64,000 nt of DNA, from positions 2,728,001 to 2,792,000 of the forward strand of contig NC_010528.1 in assembly GCF_000069785.1 (NCBI RefSeq). The letters run 5' to 3'. The notes beneath the pieces were generated by a model. The model was not told where the DNA came from. It did no database searches and saw only the letters and a program-made list of their open reading frames with translations. Of the stretch, positions 1 to 9,244 are shown in pieces. This DNA comes from Cupriavidus taiwanensis LMG 19424. Its GTDB lineage: Bacteria > Pseudomonadota > Gammaproteobacteria > Burkholderiales > Burkholderiaceae. The position numbers were made by a program, and so were the translations under genes. Numbering within the stretch: position 1 is the stretch's first letter; each line of letters starts with the position of its first letter.

Positions 1-312
1 AAGTCGGTGACGATCCCGATCGCCATGGGCGTGGCCGAGAAGATCGGCGGGCTGCCGTCGCTGACGGCGGTGCTGGTGATGGGCACCGGCATCATCGGCG
101 CGGTCAGCGCGACCCTGCTGCTGAACCTGCTGCGCGTCCGCGACTACAGCGTGCGCGGCTTCGCCACCGGCGTGGCGGCGCACGGCATCGGCACCGCGCG
201 GGCGTTCCAGGTCAACCAGGAGGCCGGCGCGTTCGCCGCGCTCGGCATGGGCCTGAACGGCGTGCTGACCGCGATCCTGGTGCCGGTGATGGCGGCCTGG
301 ATGCCGCACTGA
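1..312 (+). CDS. LrgB/CidB-family membrane protein, C-terminal part (5' end outside window)
   Basis: The reading frame is open from base 1 and ends at a TGA at 310-312, so only the last ~103 residues are present. The start KSVTIPIAMGVAEKIGG and the later GFATGVAAHGIGTARAF match the conserved C-terminal part of LrgB/CidB proteins, which work with a holin-like LrgA/CidA partner in murein hydrolase control or as a glycolate/pyruvate transporter. Three hydrophobic stretches look membrane-spanning. The partner would lie upstream, outside the window. Family assignment is firm; the transported substrate is not known from sequence. Confidence 0.85.
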   Translation, partial: KSVTIPIAMGVAEKIGGLPSLTAVLVMGTGIIGAVSATLLLNLLRVRDYSVRGFATGVAAHGIGTARAFQVNQEAGAFAALGMGLNGVLTAILVPVMAAWMPH

Positions 313-410
313 CCTCCCCCACTGACAGCCTCCTGACAGCACGCTGTCAGCAGCCCCCGCGCATGATGCGAGCTCCTCACTCCCCTACCCATGGAACCCA
401 GGAGCCCATC

Positions 411-782
411 ATGAACCAACGCCTGATCAACTGGCTGGAAATCCCCGTCGTCGACATGAACCGCGCCGTCGGCTTCTACGAGCAGGTCTTCGATATCCGG
501 CTGCGCCGCGAAACCATGAGCCAGGTCGACATGGCCGTATTCCCGCATCCCGATCCCGGCGGCGCGCTGGTCGCCGGCGAAGGCTACCGGCCCAGCAACT
601 ACTACGGCACGGTACCGTACCTGCACGCGCCGGAACTCGACGCGCTGCTGGAACGCGCCACCCGCGCCGGCGGCAAGACCGTGTTCGGGCCGCTGCGCCT
701 GCCGGGCGAGATCGGCCGCATCGCGCATATCACCGACAGCGAGGGCAACCGCATCGGCCTGCACGAACCGGTGGCCGGATGA
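411..782 (+). CDS. VOC (glyoxalase/bleomycin-resistance fold) family protein
   Basis: A 123-residue single-domain VOC protein. The N-terminal NWLEIPVVDMNRAVGFYEQVF is the typical beta-alpha-beta start of a glyoxalase-like module, and the C-terminal HITDSEGNRIGLHEP is the typical second module end with its metal-site glutamate region. An upstream in-frame ATG at 363 exists, but the ATG at 411 is preceded by AGGAG and starts at the conserved fold, so I chose it. The gene ends 22 bp before a YafY-type regulator in the same direction, so the two are probably co-transcribed; the regulator may control it. The reaction is unknown. Confidence 0.85.
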   Translation: MNQRLINWLEIPVVDMNRAVGFYEQVFDIRLRRETMSQVDMAVFPHPDPGGALVAGEGYRPSNYYGTVPYLHAPELDALLERATRAGGKTVFGPLRLPGEIGRIAHITDSEGNRIGLHEPVAG

Positions 783-804
783 CCGCCATGGACCACGCTG
801 ACCG

Positions 805-1494
805 ATGAGCCGCCGCGCCGACCGCCTGTTCCAGATCGTGCAGGTGCTGCGCGGCCGCCGCCTGACCACGGCGGCGCTGCTGGCGCAGCGGCTCGGGGTC
901 TCGGAACGCACCGTCTACCGTGATATCCAGGCGCTGTCGCTGTCAGGCGTGCCGGTCGAGGGCGAGGCCGGCATCGGCTACCGCCTGCGCGCCGACTTCG
1001 ACGTTCCGCCGCTGATGTTCACCGCCATGGAAGTGGAAGCGCTGGTCGCCGGCTTGCGGCTGCTGAAGGCCTGGGGCGGCGGCGCGCTCGCCGCCGCGGC
1101 AGATCCGGCGCTGGAGAAGCTGATGGCGGCGCTGCCGCCGCTGCGCCGGCTGGCGGCGCAGCAAAGCCGCGTGTTCGCGCCCGAGTACGTCAACCAGGCG
1201 CATGTGCGCGAGGCCTTCGACGTGGTCCACGGCGCGCTGGGCGCGCACAAGCTGCTGCAGCTGGACTACTGCGACGTGCAGCAGCGCCTCACCGAGCGCG
1301 TGGTGATGCCGCTGGGGCTGTTCTTCTGGGGCAATGCGTGGCTGCTGGCGACGTGGTGCACCACGCGCGAGGACTACCGCAGCTTCCGGCTGGACCGCTG
1401 CCGCGCCATCCGCATGCTCGACGACCATTTCCATGAGACCCCGGAGCGTTCGCTCAACGGTTTCCTGCGCGCGGTGCGCGCCAGCAGCGCCTGA
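805..1494 (+). CDS. YafY/WYL-type helix-turn-helix transcriptional regulator
   Basis: A 229-residue regulator. Residues ~1-60 form a DeoR-like winged HTH (ADRLFQIVQVLRGRR, then RLGVSERTVYRDIQAL), which is the hallmark of the YafY family. The rest is a WYL-like ligand-sensing domain; the segment LGLFFWGNAWLLATWC sits where the WYL motif is expected. It follows the VOC gene closely and ends 3 bp from the converging glutathione peroxidase gene. Such regulators often control the adjacent VOC gene; that link is inference from position. Confidence 0.88.
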   Translation: MSRRADRLFQIVQVLRGRRLTTAALLAQRLGVSERTVYRDIQALSLSGVPVEGEAGIGYRLRADFDVPPLMFTAMEVEALVAGLRLLKAWGGGALAAAADPALEKLMAALPPLRRLAAQQSRVFAPEYVNQAHVREAFDVVHGALGAHKLLQLDYCDVQQRLTERVVMPLGLFFWGNAWLLATWCTTREDYRSFRLDRCRAIRMLDDHFHETPERSLNGFLRAVRASSA

Positions 1495-1497
1495 GGC

Positions 1498-1992
1498 TCA
1501 GGCAGCGGGGTCGGACAGCAGCCGCTCGATATCGGCGCGCAGCTCTTCCGGCTTGGTGGTCGGCGCGTAGCGCTTGAACACGGTGCCGTCGCGGCGCAGC
1601 AGGAACTTGGTGAAGTTCCACTTGATGCCCTGGGTACCGAGCACGCCACGCTTTTCGGTGGTCAGCCACTGGTACAGCGGATGGGCGTTGGGGCCGTTGA
1701 CGTCGATCTTGGCGAACATCGGGAAGCGCACCGCGAAACGCGTCTCGCAGAACTGGCCGATCTGCTGCGCATCGCCCGGCTCCTGCTTGCCGAACTGGTT
1801 GCACGGGAAGCCCAGCACCTCCAGGCCGCGCCCGTGGTACTCGTCATAGAGTTTCTGCAGGCCCTCGTACTGCGGGGTAAAGCCGCATTCGCTGGCGGTA
1901 TTGACCACCAGCATCACCTTGCCCTGGAACTGCGACAGCGGCACCGGCTGGCCGGCGAGCGAACTGGCTTCGAACTGGTAGACATTGCTCAT
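1498..1992 (-). CDS. Glutathione peroxidase (thiol peroxidase, GPx family)
   Basis: A 164-residue GPx-family protein that reduces peroxides with thioredoxin or glutathione. Visible family motifs are NTASECGFTPQY with the peroxidatic Cys at about residue 36, LGFPCNQFGKQEPG with the catalytic Gln and a possible resolving Cys, and IKWNFTKFL with the catalytic Trp/Asn. The start ATG at 1992 has AGGAG seven bases upstream, so a longer in-frame start further up is rejected. It is transcribed towards the YafY-type regulator gene. Length is normal for bacterial BtuE-like GPx. Confidence 0.93.
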   Translation of the reverse strand: MSNVYQFEASSLAGQPVPLSQFQGKVMLVVNTASECGFTPQYEGLQKLYDEYHGRGLEVLGFPCNQFGKQEPGDAQQIGQFCETRFAVRFPMFAKIDVNGPNAHPLYQWLTTEKRGVLGTQGIKWNFTKFLLRRDGTVFKRYAPTTKPEELRADIERLLSDPAA

Positions 1993-2066
1993 GGCAGACT
2001 CCTGTAGATAGCCAAGCATAGCGCCACGCGCGGCAATGCGCAGCAATGGTCAGCACTGCGCAGCCC

Positions 2067-3206
2067 TCAGATGACGTTGAGATGCTCGGTGCCGGCACCC
2101 AGGTCCGAGTCCTTGGCCCGCGCGCTGTGCAGCTTGATCATCAGGCGCAGGTCGTTGAGCGAATCGGCATTGCGCAGCGCGTCCTCGTAGGTGATCTTGC
2201 CTTCCTCGTACAGGTCGAACAGCGCCTGGTCGAACGAGATCATGCCCTGCTCGCGCGACTTCTTGATGACTTCCTTGAGTTCATGGATCTCGCCCCTGAA
2301 GATCAGGTCGGCCACCAGCGGCGTGCCGATCATGATTTCCACCGCCGGTACGCGTCCCTTGCGGCCGGCGCGCGGCAGGAGCCGCTGGGAGATCATCGCC
2401 TTGAGGTTCAGCGACAGGTCGATCAGCAGCTGCTGGCGCTTCTCCTCGGGGAAAAAGTTGACCACGCGGTCGATCGCCTGGTTGGCATTGTTGGCGTGCA
2501 GCGTGGCCAGGCACAGGTGGCCGGTCTCGGCGTACTGCATCGCGTACTCCATGGTCTCGCGGTCGCGGATCTCGCCGATCAGGATCACGTCGGGCGCCTG
2601 GCGCAGCGTGTTCTTCAGCGCCACGTGCCAGGACTCGGTATCGATGCCGACCTCGCGCTGCGTGACGATGCAGTTCTGGTGCGCGTGCACGTACTCGATC
2701 GGATCCTCGATGGTGATGATGTGGCCGTAGGAATGCGCGTTGCGGTGGTCCAGCATCGCCGCCAGCGTGGTCGACTTGCCCGAGCCGGTTGCCCCGGTCA
2801 CGATCACCAGCCCGCGCTTGGCCATGACCACGTCATGCAGGGTCGGCGGCAGGTCCAGGTCGGCCACCGACGGGATGCGCGTATTGATGGTGCGCACCAC
2901 CATGCCGGCCTTGCCCTGCTGGATAAAGGCCGACACGCGGAAGCGCCCGGCCTTGGGCGCGCTGATGGCAAAGTTGCATTCGCGGCTGGTGTCGAAGTCC
3001 TGCACCTGGCGCTCGTTCATCACCGAGCGCACCAGGCCCAGCGCCTGGGTCGGGTTCAGCGGCTGCTGCGACACCGGCGTGATCTTGCCGTCGACCTTGA
3101 TCGCCGGCGGAAAATCTGAGGTGATGAACAGGTCCGAGCCGCGGTTGCTGACCATCAGCTCGAGCAGGTCGTTGATGTACTTGGCGGCGGATTCGCGGTC
3201 GAGCAT
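2067..3206 (-). CDS. pilU: Type IV pilus retraction ATPase PilU
   Basis: A 379-residue PilT/VirB11-family ATPase. Walker A GATGSGKST is at ~138-146, followed by the Asp-box region ITIEDPIEYVH, Walker B-like DVILIGEIRD and the His box TGHLCLATLHANN. The long C-terminal extension after the ATPase core is typical of PilU rather than PilT. PilU is an accessory retraction motor that acts with PilT at the inner-membrane pilus base. The start at 3206 is preceded by AGGA; upstream in-frame codons lack family similarity. It lies 43 bp downstream of pilT in the same direction, a standard pilTU operon. Confidence 0.95.
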   Translation of the reverse strand: MLDRESAAKYINDLLELMVSNRGSDLFITSDFPPAIKVDGKITPVSQQPLNPTQALGLVRSVMNERQVQDFDTSRECNFAISAPKAGRFRVSAFIQQGKAGMVVRTINTRIPSVADLDLPPTLHDVVMAKRGLVIVTGATGSGKSTTLAAMLDHRNAHSYGHIITIEDPIEYVHAHQNCIVTQREVGIDTESWHVALKNTLRQAPDVILIGEIRDRETMEYAMQYAETGHLCLATLHANNANQAIDRVVNFFPEEKRQQLLIDLSLNLKAMISQRLLPRAGRKGRVPAVEIMIGTPLVADLIFRGEIHELKEVIKKSREQGMISFDQALFDLYEEGKITYEDALRNADSLNDLRLMIKLHSARAKDSDLGAGTEHLNVI

Positions 3207-3249
3207 GGCGGTGTCCTGCTGGAGAAAGGGCGAAGGCGCAAGACGGGCC

Positions 3250-4293
3250 TCAGCCCATGAACGCGTCCGGGTTCTTGGCAATCGCGCGGGCGTCGTTGTA
3301 GCTGATGACGCTGCGCTTGATCAGGTCCGACAGGCACTGGTCCAGCGTCTGCATGCCCAGCCCGCTGCTGGTCTGCATCATCGAGTACATCTGCGCGATC
3401 TTGTTTTCGCGGACCAGGTGGCGGATCGCGGGCGTGGCGATCATGATCTCGTGCGCGGCGGTGCGGCCGTTGCCGTCGCGGGTCTTCAGCAGCGTCTGCG
3501 AGATCACCGCTTCGAGCGATTCGGACAGCATGGTGCGCACCATGTCCTTCTCTTCGGGCGGAAACACGTCGACCACGCGGTCGATGGTCTTGGCCGCCGA
3601 GCTGGTGTGCAGCGTGCCGAAGACCAGGTGGCCGGTCTCGGCCGCGGTCAGCGCCAGGCGGATGGTTTCGAGGTCGCGCAGCTCACCCACCAGAATCACG
3701 TCGGGGTCTTCGCGCAGCGCCGAGCGCAGGGCGTTGGCAAACGAGTGCGTATGCGGCCCCAGCTCGCGCTGGTTGATCAGGCTCTTCTTGGAGCTGTGCA
3801 CGAATTCGATCGGGTCCTCCACCGTGAGGATGTGGCCCATGTCGTTTTCATTGCGATGGTCGACCATCGCCGCCAGCGTGGTGGACTTGCCCGAGCCGGT
3901 GGGGCCCGTCACCAGCACCAGCCCGCGCGGCTTCATGCACAGGTCGGCAAATACCGCCGGCGCGCGCAGCTCTTCCAGCGTGAGCACCTTGGACGGAATG
4001 GTACGGAACACCGCGGCCGCGCCGCGCTGGGTGTTATAGGCATTGACGCGGAAGCGCGACAGGCCGGCGATCTCGAACGAGAAATCGATTTCGAGGCGTT
4101 CCTCGTAGGCCTTGCGCTGGGTGTCGCTCATGATGTCGTACACCATGGCGTGGACATCCTTGTGCGTCATCGAGGCGACGTTGATGCGCCGCATGTCGCC
4201 ATGGATACGCACCATCGGCGGCATGTCCGCGGACAGATGAAGATCGGACGCCTTGTTCTTGACGGCGAAAGCCAATAGCTGCGCGATGTCCAT
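3250..4293 (-). CDS. pilT: Type IV pilus retraction ATPase PilT
   Basis: A 347-residue hexameric ATPase that depolymerises type IV pili, giving twitching motility and DNA uptake. Walker A GPTGSGKST lies at ~130-138, with LTVEDPIEFVH, VILVGELRDLET and TGHLVFGTLHTSSA following. The C-terminal AIRHLVRENK is the PilT-specific AIRNLIRE-type motif needed for retraction. Length matches the family. The gene is divergent from the yggS-proC pair, with a 66-bp intergenic region that must hold both promoters. Confidence 0.97.
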   Translation of the reverse strand: MDIAQLLAFAVKNKASDLHLSADMPPMVRIHGDMRRINVASMTHKDVHAMVYDIMSDTQRKAYEERLEIDFSFEIAGLSRFRVNAYNTQRGAAAVFRTIPSKVLTLEELRAPAVFADLCMKPRGLVLVTGPTGSGKSTTLAAMVDHRNENDMGHILTVEDPIEFVHSSKKSLINQRELGPHTHSFANALRSALREDPDVILVGELRDLETIRLALTAAETGHLVFGTLHTSSAAKTIDRVVDVFPPEEKDMVRTMLSESLEAVISQTLLKTRDGNGRTAAHEIMIATPAIRHLVRENKIAQMYSMMQTSSGLGMQTLDQCLSDLIKRSVISYNDARAIAKNPDAFMG

Positions 4294-4294
4294 C

Positions 4295-4300
4295 TATAAT
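4295..4300 (+). promoter_or_regulatory. Possible -10 box upstream of yggS
   Basis: A consensus TATAAT lies at 4295-4300 on the plus strand, 60 bp before the yggS start. No good -35 hexamer sits 16-18 bp upstream, so this is a suggestion only. Confidence 0.3.
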
Positions 4301-4359
4301 GACCCCACCCTGATTTGTTATCGGTACTTGACGTACCTTATATATATGTTCGCCGGATT

Positions 4360-5049
4360 ATGTCTGTGATTGCCGCCAACTTGCAAGCCGTGCGCCAGGG
4401 CATTGCGGCGGCAGCACAACAGGCCGGCAGGCAACCCGCGGACGTCGCCCTGCTGGCCGTTTCCAAGACTGTTTCCCCCGACCGCATAAGGGCCGCATAC
4501 GCCGCCGGACAACTCGCTTTCGGCGAAAACTACGTCCAGGAAGGCCTCGACAAGATCGCCGCGCTGGCCGACCTGCGTGGCCGGCTGCAATGGCATTTCA
4601 TCGGCCCGCTGCAAAGCAACAAGACGCGGCCGGTGGCGGAACATTTCGACTGGGTGCATTCCATCGAGCGGCTCAGGATCGCCGAGCGGCTGTCGGCGCA
4701 GCGCCCGGCCGGCATGACGCCGCTGCAGGTCTGCATCCAGGTCAATATCAGCGGCGAAGCCAGCAAGAGCGGCGTCGCCCCGGCGGAGGTGCCCGCGCTC
4801 GCGCATGCGGTCGCGGCCCTGCCCGGCCTGCGGCTGCGCGGGCTGATGGCAATTCCCGAACCCGCCGACGATCCCGCCGCGCAACGCCGCCCGTTCGCCG
4901 CCATGCGCGCCATGCTGCAGGCGCTGCGCGCCGACGGCCTGGATCTCGACACGCTGTCGATGGGCATGTCGGGCGACATGGAGGCCGCCATCGCCGAGGG
5001 CGCGACCCTGGTGCGGATCGGCACCGCCATCTTCGGCGCGCGCGGCTGA
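4360..5049 (+). CDS. YggS-family PLP homeostasis protein
   Basis: A 229-residue alanine-racemase-fold protein that binds pyridoxal phosphate and buffers PLP supply; it is not a racemase. Motifs include LLAVSKTVSPDRIRAAY with the PLP-binding Lys, FGENYVQEG, and the C-terminal LSMGMSGDMEAAIAEGATLVRIGTAIFG, all typical of YggS/PROSC. The start at 4360 begins at the conserved N-terminus; an ATG-less extension upstream runs into the promoter region. The neighbouring proC is found beside yggS in many proteobacteria, which fits. Confidence 0.94.
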   Translation: MSVIAANLQAVRQGIAAAAQQAGRQPADVALLAVSKTVSPDRIRAAYAAGQLAFGENYVQEGLDKIAALADLRGRLQWHFIGPLQSNKTRPVAEHFDWVHSIERLRIAERLSAQRPAGMTPLQVCIQVNISGEASKSGVAPAEVPALAHAVAALPGLRLRGLMAIPEPADDPAAQRRPFAAMRAMLQALRADGLDLDTLSMGMSGDMEAAIAEGATLVRIGTAIFGARG

Positions 5050-5093
5050 ACGCAGCGCCCACGGTCCAACGAATTCAGACTTCGGAAATCCTC

Positions 5094-5930
5094 ATGCTCG
5101 ACACCCTCACCTTTGGCTTTCTTGGCGGCGGCAATATGGCTTCCGCACTGATCGGCGGCCTGATCGCCCGCGGCGTGCCCGCCGGCGCGATCCGCGTGGT
5201 CGACCCGTTTCCGGAAGCGCAGCAGCGCCTGGCGCGCGACCTCGGCGTGCATGCGGCCGGGGCGCCGGATGCCGCCTTCGGCGCCAGCGATGTGCTGGTG
5301 CTGGCGGTCAAGCCGCAGCAGTTCCGCGACGCCGCGGCGCAATTGCTGCCGCACCTGCCGGCCGATGGCCCGGGCAACCTGGTGATCAGCGTGGCCGCCG
5401 GCATCCGGCTGCAGGACATGCAGCGCTGGCTCGGCGGGCGCAACCGCGTGGTGCGCGCGATGCCGAATACGCCGGCGCTGTCGGGCATGGGCATGACCGG
5501 GCTGGCCGCACCGGCCGGGCTGTCGGTCGAAGACCGGGCCATTGCCAGCGCCGTGGCGGAAGCCGTCGGCAAGTGCGTGTGGGTGGATGGGGATGACCAG
5601 ATCGACGCCGTCACCGCGATTTCCGGCAGCGGCCCGGCCTATGTGTTCTATTTCATCGAAGCCATGCAGCGCGCCGCCACCGAACTGGGGCTGAGCGCAG
5701 AACAGGGACGCGAACTCGCCGTGGAGACCTTCCGCGGCGCGGCTACATTGGCAGGGCAATCGCCCGAACCGGTGGCGACGCTGCGCGAGCGCGTGACGTC
5801 GAAGGGCGGCACCACCTATGCGGCGCTGACCGCGATGGAGGCCTCCGGCATCGGCGATGCCTTCGTGCGCGCGATGCACGCGGCCGCGGCACGCGGCAAG
5901 GAGATGGGGGCGGAGTTCGGGAAGGATTGA
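5094..5930 (+). CDS. proC: Pyrroline-5-carboxylate reductase
   Basis: A 278-residue enzyme that reduces pyrroline-5-carboxylate to proline with NAD(P)H. The N-terminal dinucleotide-binding motif is GFLGGGNMASALIGG. The C-terminal signature is TAISGSGPAYVFYFIEAM, and LRERVTSKGGTTYAAL is the conserved substrate-binding loop. The frame is open far upstream into yggS, but the ATG at 5094 begins the conserved Rossmann fold. It follows yggS by 44 bp, so co-transcription is likely. ProA, the preceding enzyme of the pathway, is encoded separately at 37.9-39.2 kb. Confidence 0.96.
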   Translation: MLDTLTFGFLGGGNMASALIGGLIARGVPAGAIRVVDPFPEAQQRLARDLGVHAAGAPDAAFGASDVLVLAVKPQQFRDAAAQLLPHLPADGPGNLVISVAAGIRLQDMQRWLGGRNRVVRAMPNTPALSGMGMTGLAAPAGLSVEDRAIASAVAEAVGKCVWVDGDDQIDAVTAISGSGPAYVFYFIEAMQRAATELGLSAEQGRELAVETFRGAATLAGQSPEPVATLRERVTSKGGTTYAALTAMEASGIGDAFVRAMHAAAARGKEMGAEFGKD

Positions 5931-5952
5931 GGTACTGCAACGCCAGCAGCAA

Positions 5953-5983
5953 GCTCCCCTCGCCCGCCTGCGGGAGAGGGGAG
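5953..5983. repeat. REP-like palindromic repeat, copy 1
   Basis: Imperfect palindrome of the form GCTCCCCT-CGCCCGC-CT-GCGGGAG-AGGGGAGC between proC and the converging ubiA. The same sequence family recurs at 32138-32168 and 39198-39228. In copies 1 and 3 the palindrome is followed by GCAAACC. It lies between convergent genes and may act as a terminator-like hairpin. Confidence 0.8.
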
Positions 5984-6006
5984 CAAACCCTCAGTCAGCG
6001 TCGACG

Positions 6007-6864
6007 TCACCGCACCGCATACGCCAGCGCCGTCCCCGCAAACATGCAAGCCCCCAGCCAGTTGTTGTGCCGGAACGCGGCGAAGCACCGCATCCGGTCG
6101 CGCTCGCGGATCAGCGTGTAGTGGTAGCCGGCACAGCCGATCGCGGCAAGCAGCCCCACCCAGTACGGCCATCCCAATCCGAGCAGCACGCCCGCCCACG
6201 CCATCAGCGCAAAGAACGCGGCGTAGCACAGCATGATCGCCGCCACATCGAAGCGGCCAAAGGTGATGGCCGAAGTCTTCATGCCGATCAGCAGGTCGTC
6301 GTCGCGATCGACCATCGCGTAGGCGGTGTCATACGCCACCGCCCAGAACACATTGGCCAGCAGCATCAGCCAGGCCACCGGCGGCACCTGGTCCTGGATC
6401 GCCGCGAATGCCATCGGGATGCCGAAGCCGAACGCGATCCCCAGGTAGGCCTGCGGAATCGCAAAGAAGCGCTTGAAGAACGGGTACGTGCCCGCCACCA
6501 CCGCCGCCACCACCGCTAGCCACTTGGTCAGCGCATTCAGCGGCAGCACCAGCGCAAACGCCACCAGCGCCAGCACGGCGGCCACCGCCAGCGCCTCCCA
6601 TGCGGCGATCTTGCCCGCGGTCAGCGGCCGCTCGCGGGTGCGCTTGACGTGCTTGTCGAAGTCGCGGTCGGCCCAGTCGTTGATGGCGCAGCCGGCCGAG
6701 CGCATCAGGAAGGTACCGGCGACGAAGATCCAGAACAGGCTCCAGCGCGGCGGCCCGTCGGCCGCCATCCACATGGCCCACAGCGTCGGCCACAGCAGCA
6801 GCAGCGTGCCGATGGGCTTGTCGATGCGCACCAGGCGCGCGTAGAGGGCAAGGCGTTCAAGCAT
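6007..6864 (-). CDS. ubiA: 4-hydroxybenzoate polyprenyltransferase
   Basis: A 285-residue integral membrane enzyme that prenylates 4-hydroxybenzoate in ubiquinone synthesis. The two Mg-diphosphate motifs are clear: NDWADRDFD at ~62-70 and DRDDD at ~186-190. About eight or nine hydrophobic helices are visible. The start at 6864 ([17 protein letters not shown]) matches the usual N-terminus; the longer in-frame extension is not conserved-looking. No strong Shine-Dalgarno is visible, so the exact start is slightly uncertain. It stands alone, converging on proC. Confidence 0.95.
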   Translation of the reverse strand: MLERLALYARLVRIDKPIGTLLLLWPTLWAMWMAADGPPRWSLFWIFVAGTFLMRSAGCAINDWADRDFDKHVKRTRERPLTAGKIAAWEALAVAAVLALVAFALVLPLNALTKWLAVVAAVVAGTYPFFKRFFAIPQAYLGIAFGFGIPMAFAAIQDQVPPVAWLMLLANVFWAVAYDTAYAMVDRDDDLLIGMKTSAITFGRFDVAAIMLCYAAFFALMAWAGVLLGLGWPYWVGLLAAIGCAGYHYTLIRERDRMRCFAAFRHNNWLGACMFAGTALAYAVR

Positions 6865-7005
6865 GGGGGTGGGAGGCAACGGCGAGAGGGTCTGCACGGC
6901 GTGGATCCGGGGCGGGCGATTCAATGAAAACGCGCCGCAGCCCGGACGGCTGCGACGCGCTGTACCGGCGGCCGCAGGCACGGCCGCCCGGCGAGCAGGC
7001 AGGCG

Positions 7006-7491
7006 TCAGGCCAGCATCGAGCGCAGCATCCACGCGGTCTTTTCATGCGTCTGCATGCGCTGGGTCAGCAGGTCGGCCGAGGGCTCGTCGCCGGCCGCAT
7101 CGATCACCGGGAAGATCGAGCGCGCGGTGCGCACCACGGCTTCCTGGCCTTCGACCAGCTTGCGGATCATCTCGGTGGCCTCGGGCACGCCTTCTTCCTC
7201 GGCAATCGACGACAGCCGCGCGTATTCCTTGTACGTGCCTGGGGCCGGGTAACCCAGCGCGCGGATACGCTCGGCGATCGAGTCCACGGCCAGCGCCAGT
7301 TCGTTGTACTGGGTCTCGAACATCAGATGCAGCGTATTGAACATCGGACCCGTCACGTTCCAGTGGAAGTTGTGGGTCTTGAGGTAGAGGGTATAAGTGT
7401 CCGCCAGCAGCTTGGACAGCCCTTCCGCGATCTTCTTGCGGTCCTTGTCGGAAATACCGATATTCACGCTCATCTCGTTCTTCTTTGCCAT
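7006..7491 (-). CDS. dps: Dps-family DNA-binding/ferritin-like protein
   Basis: A 161-residue Dps protein: a 12-mer that oxidises and stores Fe(II) and protects DNA during stress. The signature [12 protein letters not shown] carries the ferroxidase His (~43), and [12 protein letters not shown] supplies Asp ~70 and Glu ~74. A short Lys-rich N-terminus (MAKKNE) could contribute to DNA binding. I start at 7491, which has GGAG about ten bases upstream; an internal ATG at 7473 is possible. The gene sits beside katA and oxyR, consistent with a peroxide-stress block; OxyR control of dps is known in other bacteria and inferred here. Confidence 0.93.
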   Translation of the reverse strand: MAKKNEMSVNIGISDKDRKKIAEGLSKLLADTYTLYLKTHNFHWNVTGPMFNTLHLMFETQYNELALAVDSIAERIRALGYPAPGTYKEYARLSSIAEEEGVPEATEMIRKLVEGQEAVVRTARSIFPVIDAAGDEPSADLLTQRMQTHEKTAWMLRSMLA

Positions 7492-7647
7492 AGTAGATAC
7501 GCTCCGTTCAGGTATAGCCACGAGGCGCGCCGCCGGGCTTGCCGATTCGTGGCGATTCGGGGCCGGGCGGCGCGGTACCCCGCATTATTGCACCCGGCAA
7601 CGGTCCCGGCCAAACCCCGTGCCGGGCGGCCGTTGCCTGGCTTTCGC

Positions 7648-9090
7648 TTATTGCAGGTTGAGCGCGCGCTTCACGCCCTCGCCGTAGGCCGGGTCGGCCC
7701 GGGTGAAATGCTCCAGCTGGACCCGCACGATCTCCTCGGGCACGCCCTGCATCGCCGCCGCGATATTGGCGAACAGGCGCTGGCGCTGGCCCTCGTCGAA
7801 CAGGCGGAACAGCGCGCCGGGCTGGCTGTAGTAGTCGGTGTCGACGCGGTGGTCCCAGCGGTCGGCGGCGCCATCCAGTGCCAGCGGCGGCTCGATCGCG
7901 CGCTCGCTGGCGGCGTAGGCGCTTTCGCGGTTGGGCTCGTAGTTGAGCTTGCCGCCCTGGTTGCCGTCCACGCGCATCGCGCCGTCACGGTGGAAGCTGT
8001 TGTGGAACGGGCATTTCGGCGCATTGACCGGGATCTGGGCGTGGTTGATGCCCAGGCGGTAGCGCTGCGTGTCGCCATACGAGAACAGCCGCCCCTGCAG
8101 CATCTTGTCGGGCGAGAAGCCGATGCCGGGCACGATGTTGGCCGGGTTCATCGCCACCTGCTCGACCTCGGCAAAATAGTTGTCGGGGTTGCGGTTGAGC
8201 TCGACCACGCCCACGTCGATCAGCGGGTAGTCCTTGTGCGGCCAGACCTTGGTCAGGTCGAACGGGTTGATGTGGTATTTGGCCGCCTCGGCCTCCGGCA
8301 TGACCTGCACGCGCAGGTTCCAGCGCGGGAAGTTGCCGCGCTCGATATTGTCGAATAGGTCGCGCTGCGCGCTCTCGCGGTCGTTGGCCACCACTTTGGC
8401 CGCTTCCTCATTGGTCCAGTTTTCCACGCCCTGCTGCGACTTGAAGTGGAACTTGACGTAGAAGCGCTCGTTACTGGCGTTGATGAACGAGTACGTGTGC
8501 GAGCCGAAGCCGTGCATCTGCCGGTAGTTCTGCGGCAGGCCGCGGTCGCTCATCAGGATGGTGACCTGGTGCAGCGACTCTGGATGGCGCGACCAGAAGT
8601 CCCACACCGCGATCGGGTCGCGCAGGTTGGTGCGCGGGTTGCGCTTCTGCGTGTGGATGAAGTCTGGGAACTTCAGCGGGTCGCGCACGAAGAACACCGG
8701 CGTGTTGTTGCCGACCAGGTCCCAGTTGCCTTCGTCGGTATAGAACTTGATCGAGAAGCCGCGCACGTCGCGCTCGGCGTCGGCCGCGCCGCGCTCGCCG
8801 GCAACGGTGGAGAAGCGGATGAACAGCGGCGTTTCCTTGCCGATCCCGGCAAACACCGAGGCCTTGGTGTACTTCGTGATGTCGTGGGTGATGCGCAGCG
8901 TGCCGTAGGCGCCGGAGCCCTTGGCGTGCACGCGGCGCTCGGGAATGACTTCGCGATCGAAATGGGCCAGCTTTTCGAGGAACCAGACGTCCTGCAGCAG
9001 CATCGGGCCGCGCGGGCCGGCGGTCTGCGAGTTCTGGTTATCGGCGACCGGTGCGCCGGCGGCAGTGGTAAGGGTGTCCTTCTTGCTCAT
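7648..9090 (-). CDS. katA: Monofunctional haem catalase (small-subunit, clade 3)
   Basis: A 480-residue catalase that dismutates hydrogen peroxide. The distal His is in [13 protein letters not shown] (~55), the conserved Asn region is [14 protein letters not shown], and the proximal haem Tyr is in [13 protein letters not shown]. The C-terminus is short, as in clade 3 enzymes. A good ribosome site (AGAGGAAAAG) precedes the ATG at 9090. Its upstream region holds a small ORF and a hairpin (9130-9286), and oxyR lies just beyond in the same direction. OxyR control is expected from the family and the linkage, but I could not fit a clean OxyR operator. Confidence 0.97.
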   Translation of the reverse strand: MSKKDTLTTAAGAPVADNQNSQTAGPRGPMLLQDVWFLEKLAHFDREVIPERRVHAKGSGAYGTLRITHDITKYTKASVFAGIGKETPLFIRFSTVAGERGAADAERDVRGFSIKFYTDEGNWDLVGNNTPVFFVRDPLKFPDFIHTQKRNPRTNLRDPIAVWDFWSRHPESLHQVTILMSDRGLPQNYRQMHGFGSHTYSFINASNERFYVKFHFKSQQGVENWTNEEAAKVVANDRESAQRDLFDNIERGNFPRWNLRVQVMPEAEAAKYHINPFDLTKVWPHKDYPLIDVGVVELNRNPDNYFAEVEQVAMNPANIVPGIGFSPDKMLQGRLFSYGDTQRYRLGINHAQIPVNAPKCPFHNSFHRDGAMRVDGNQGGKLNYEPNRESAYAASERAIEPPLALDGAADRWDHRVDTDYYSQPGALFRLFDEGQRQRLFANIAAAMQGVPEEIVRVQLEHFTRADPAYGEGVKRALNLQ

Positions 9091-9129
9091 CTTTTCCTCT
9101 TTGTGGGTGGGCTGAAAGGGAATGCCGCG

Positions 9130-9243
9130 TCAGTGCGCAGCGGCATAGCAGGCCAGGCAATCGAGCAGGCAGCGCCCCATGCGGGAGGAAAAACGGGGCT
9201 GGGTCGGTATGGTTTTCAGTGACTGGGCGCTGGTGCTCATCAT
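9130..9243 (-). CDS. Candidate 37-residue Cys-containing leader peptide/small protein upstream of katA
   Basis: A short ORF starting with ATGATG at 9243 and ending with TGA at 9130-9132, 39 bases before katA. It is preceded by CAGGAACCG, a plausible ribosome site, and that site lies inside the 3' arm of a perfect 10-bp stem (9245-9254 with 9277-9286). The predicted peptide has a basic middle and a Cys cluster, RCLLDCLACY. No family is recognised. It could be a redox-sensing leader peptide, a genuine microprotein, or chance; conservation has not been tested. Confidence 0.4.
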   Translation of the reverse strand: MMSTSAQSLKTIPTQPRFSSRMGRCLLDCLACYAAAH

Positions 9244-9244
9244 C

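Noticed and set aside
2046..3119. Plus-strand open frame opposite pilU
   Set aside because: Antisense shadow of a clear PilU gene; GC-rich third positions keep it open.
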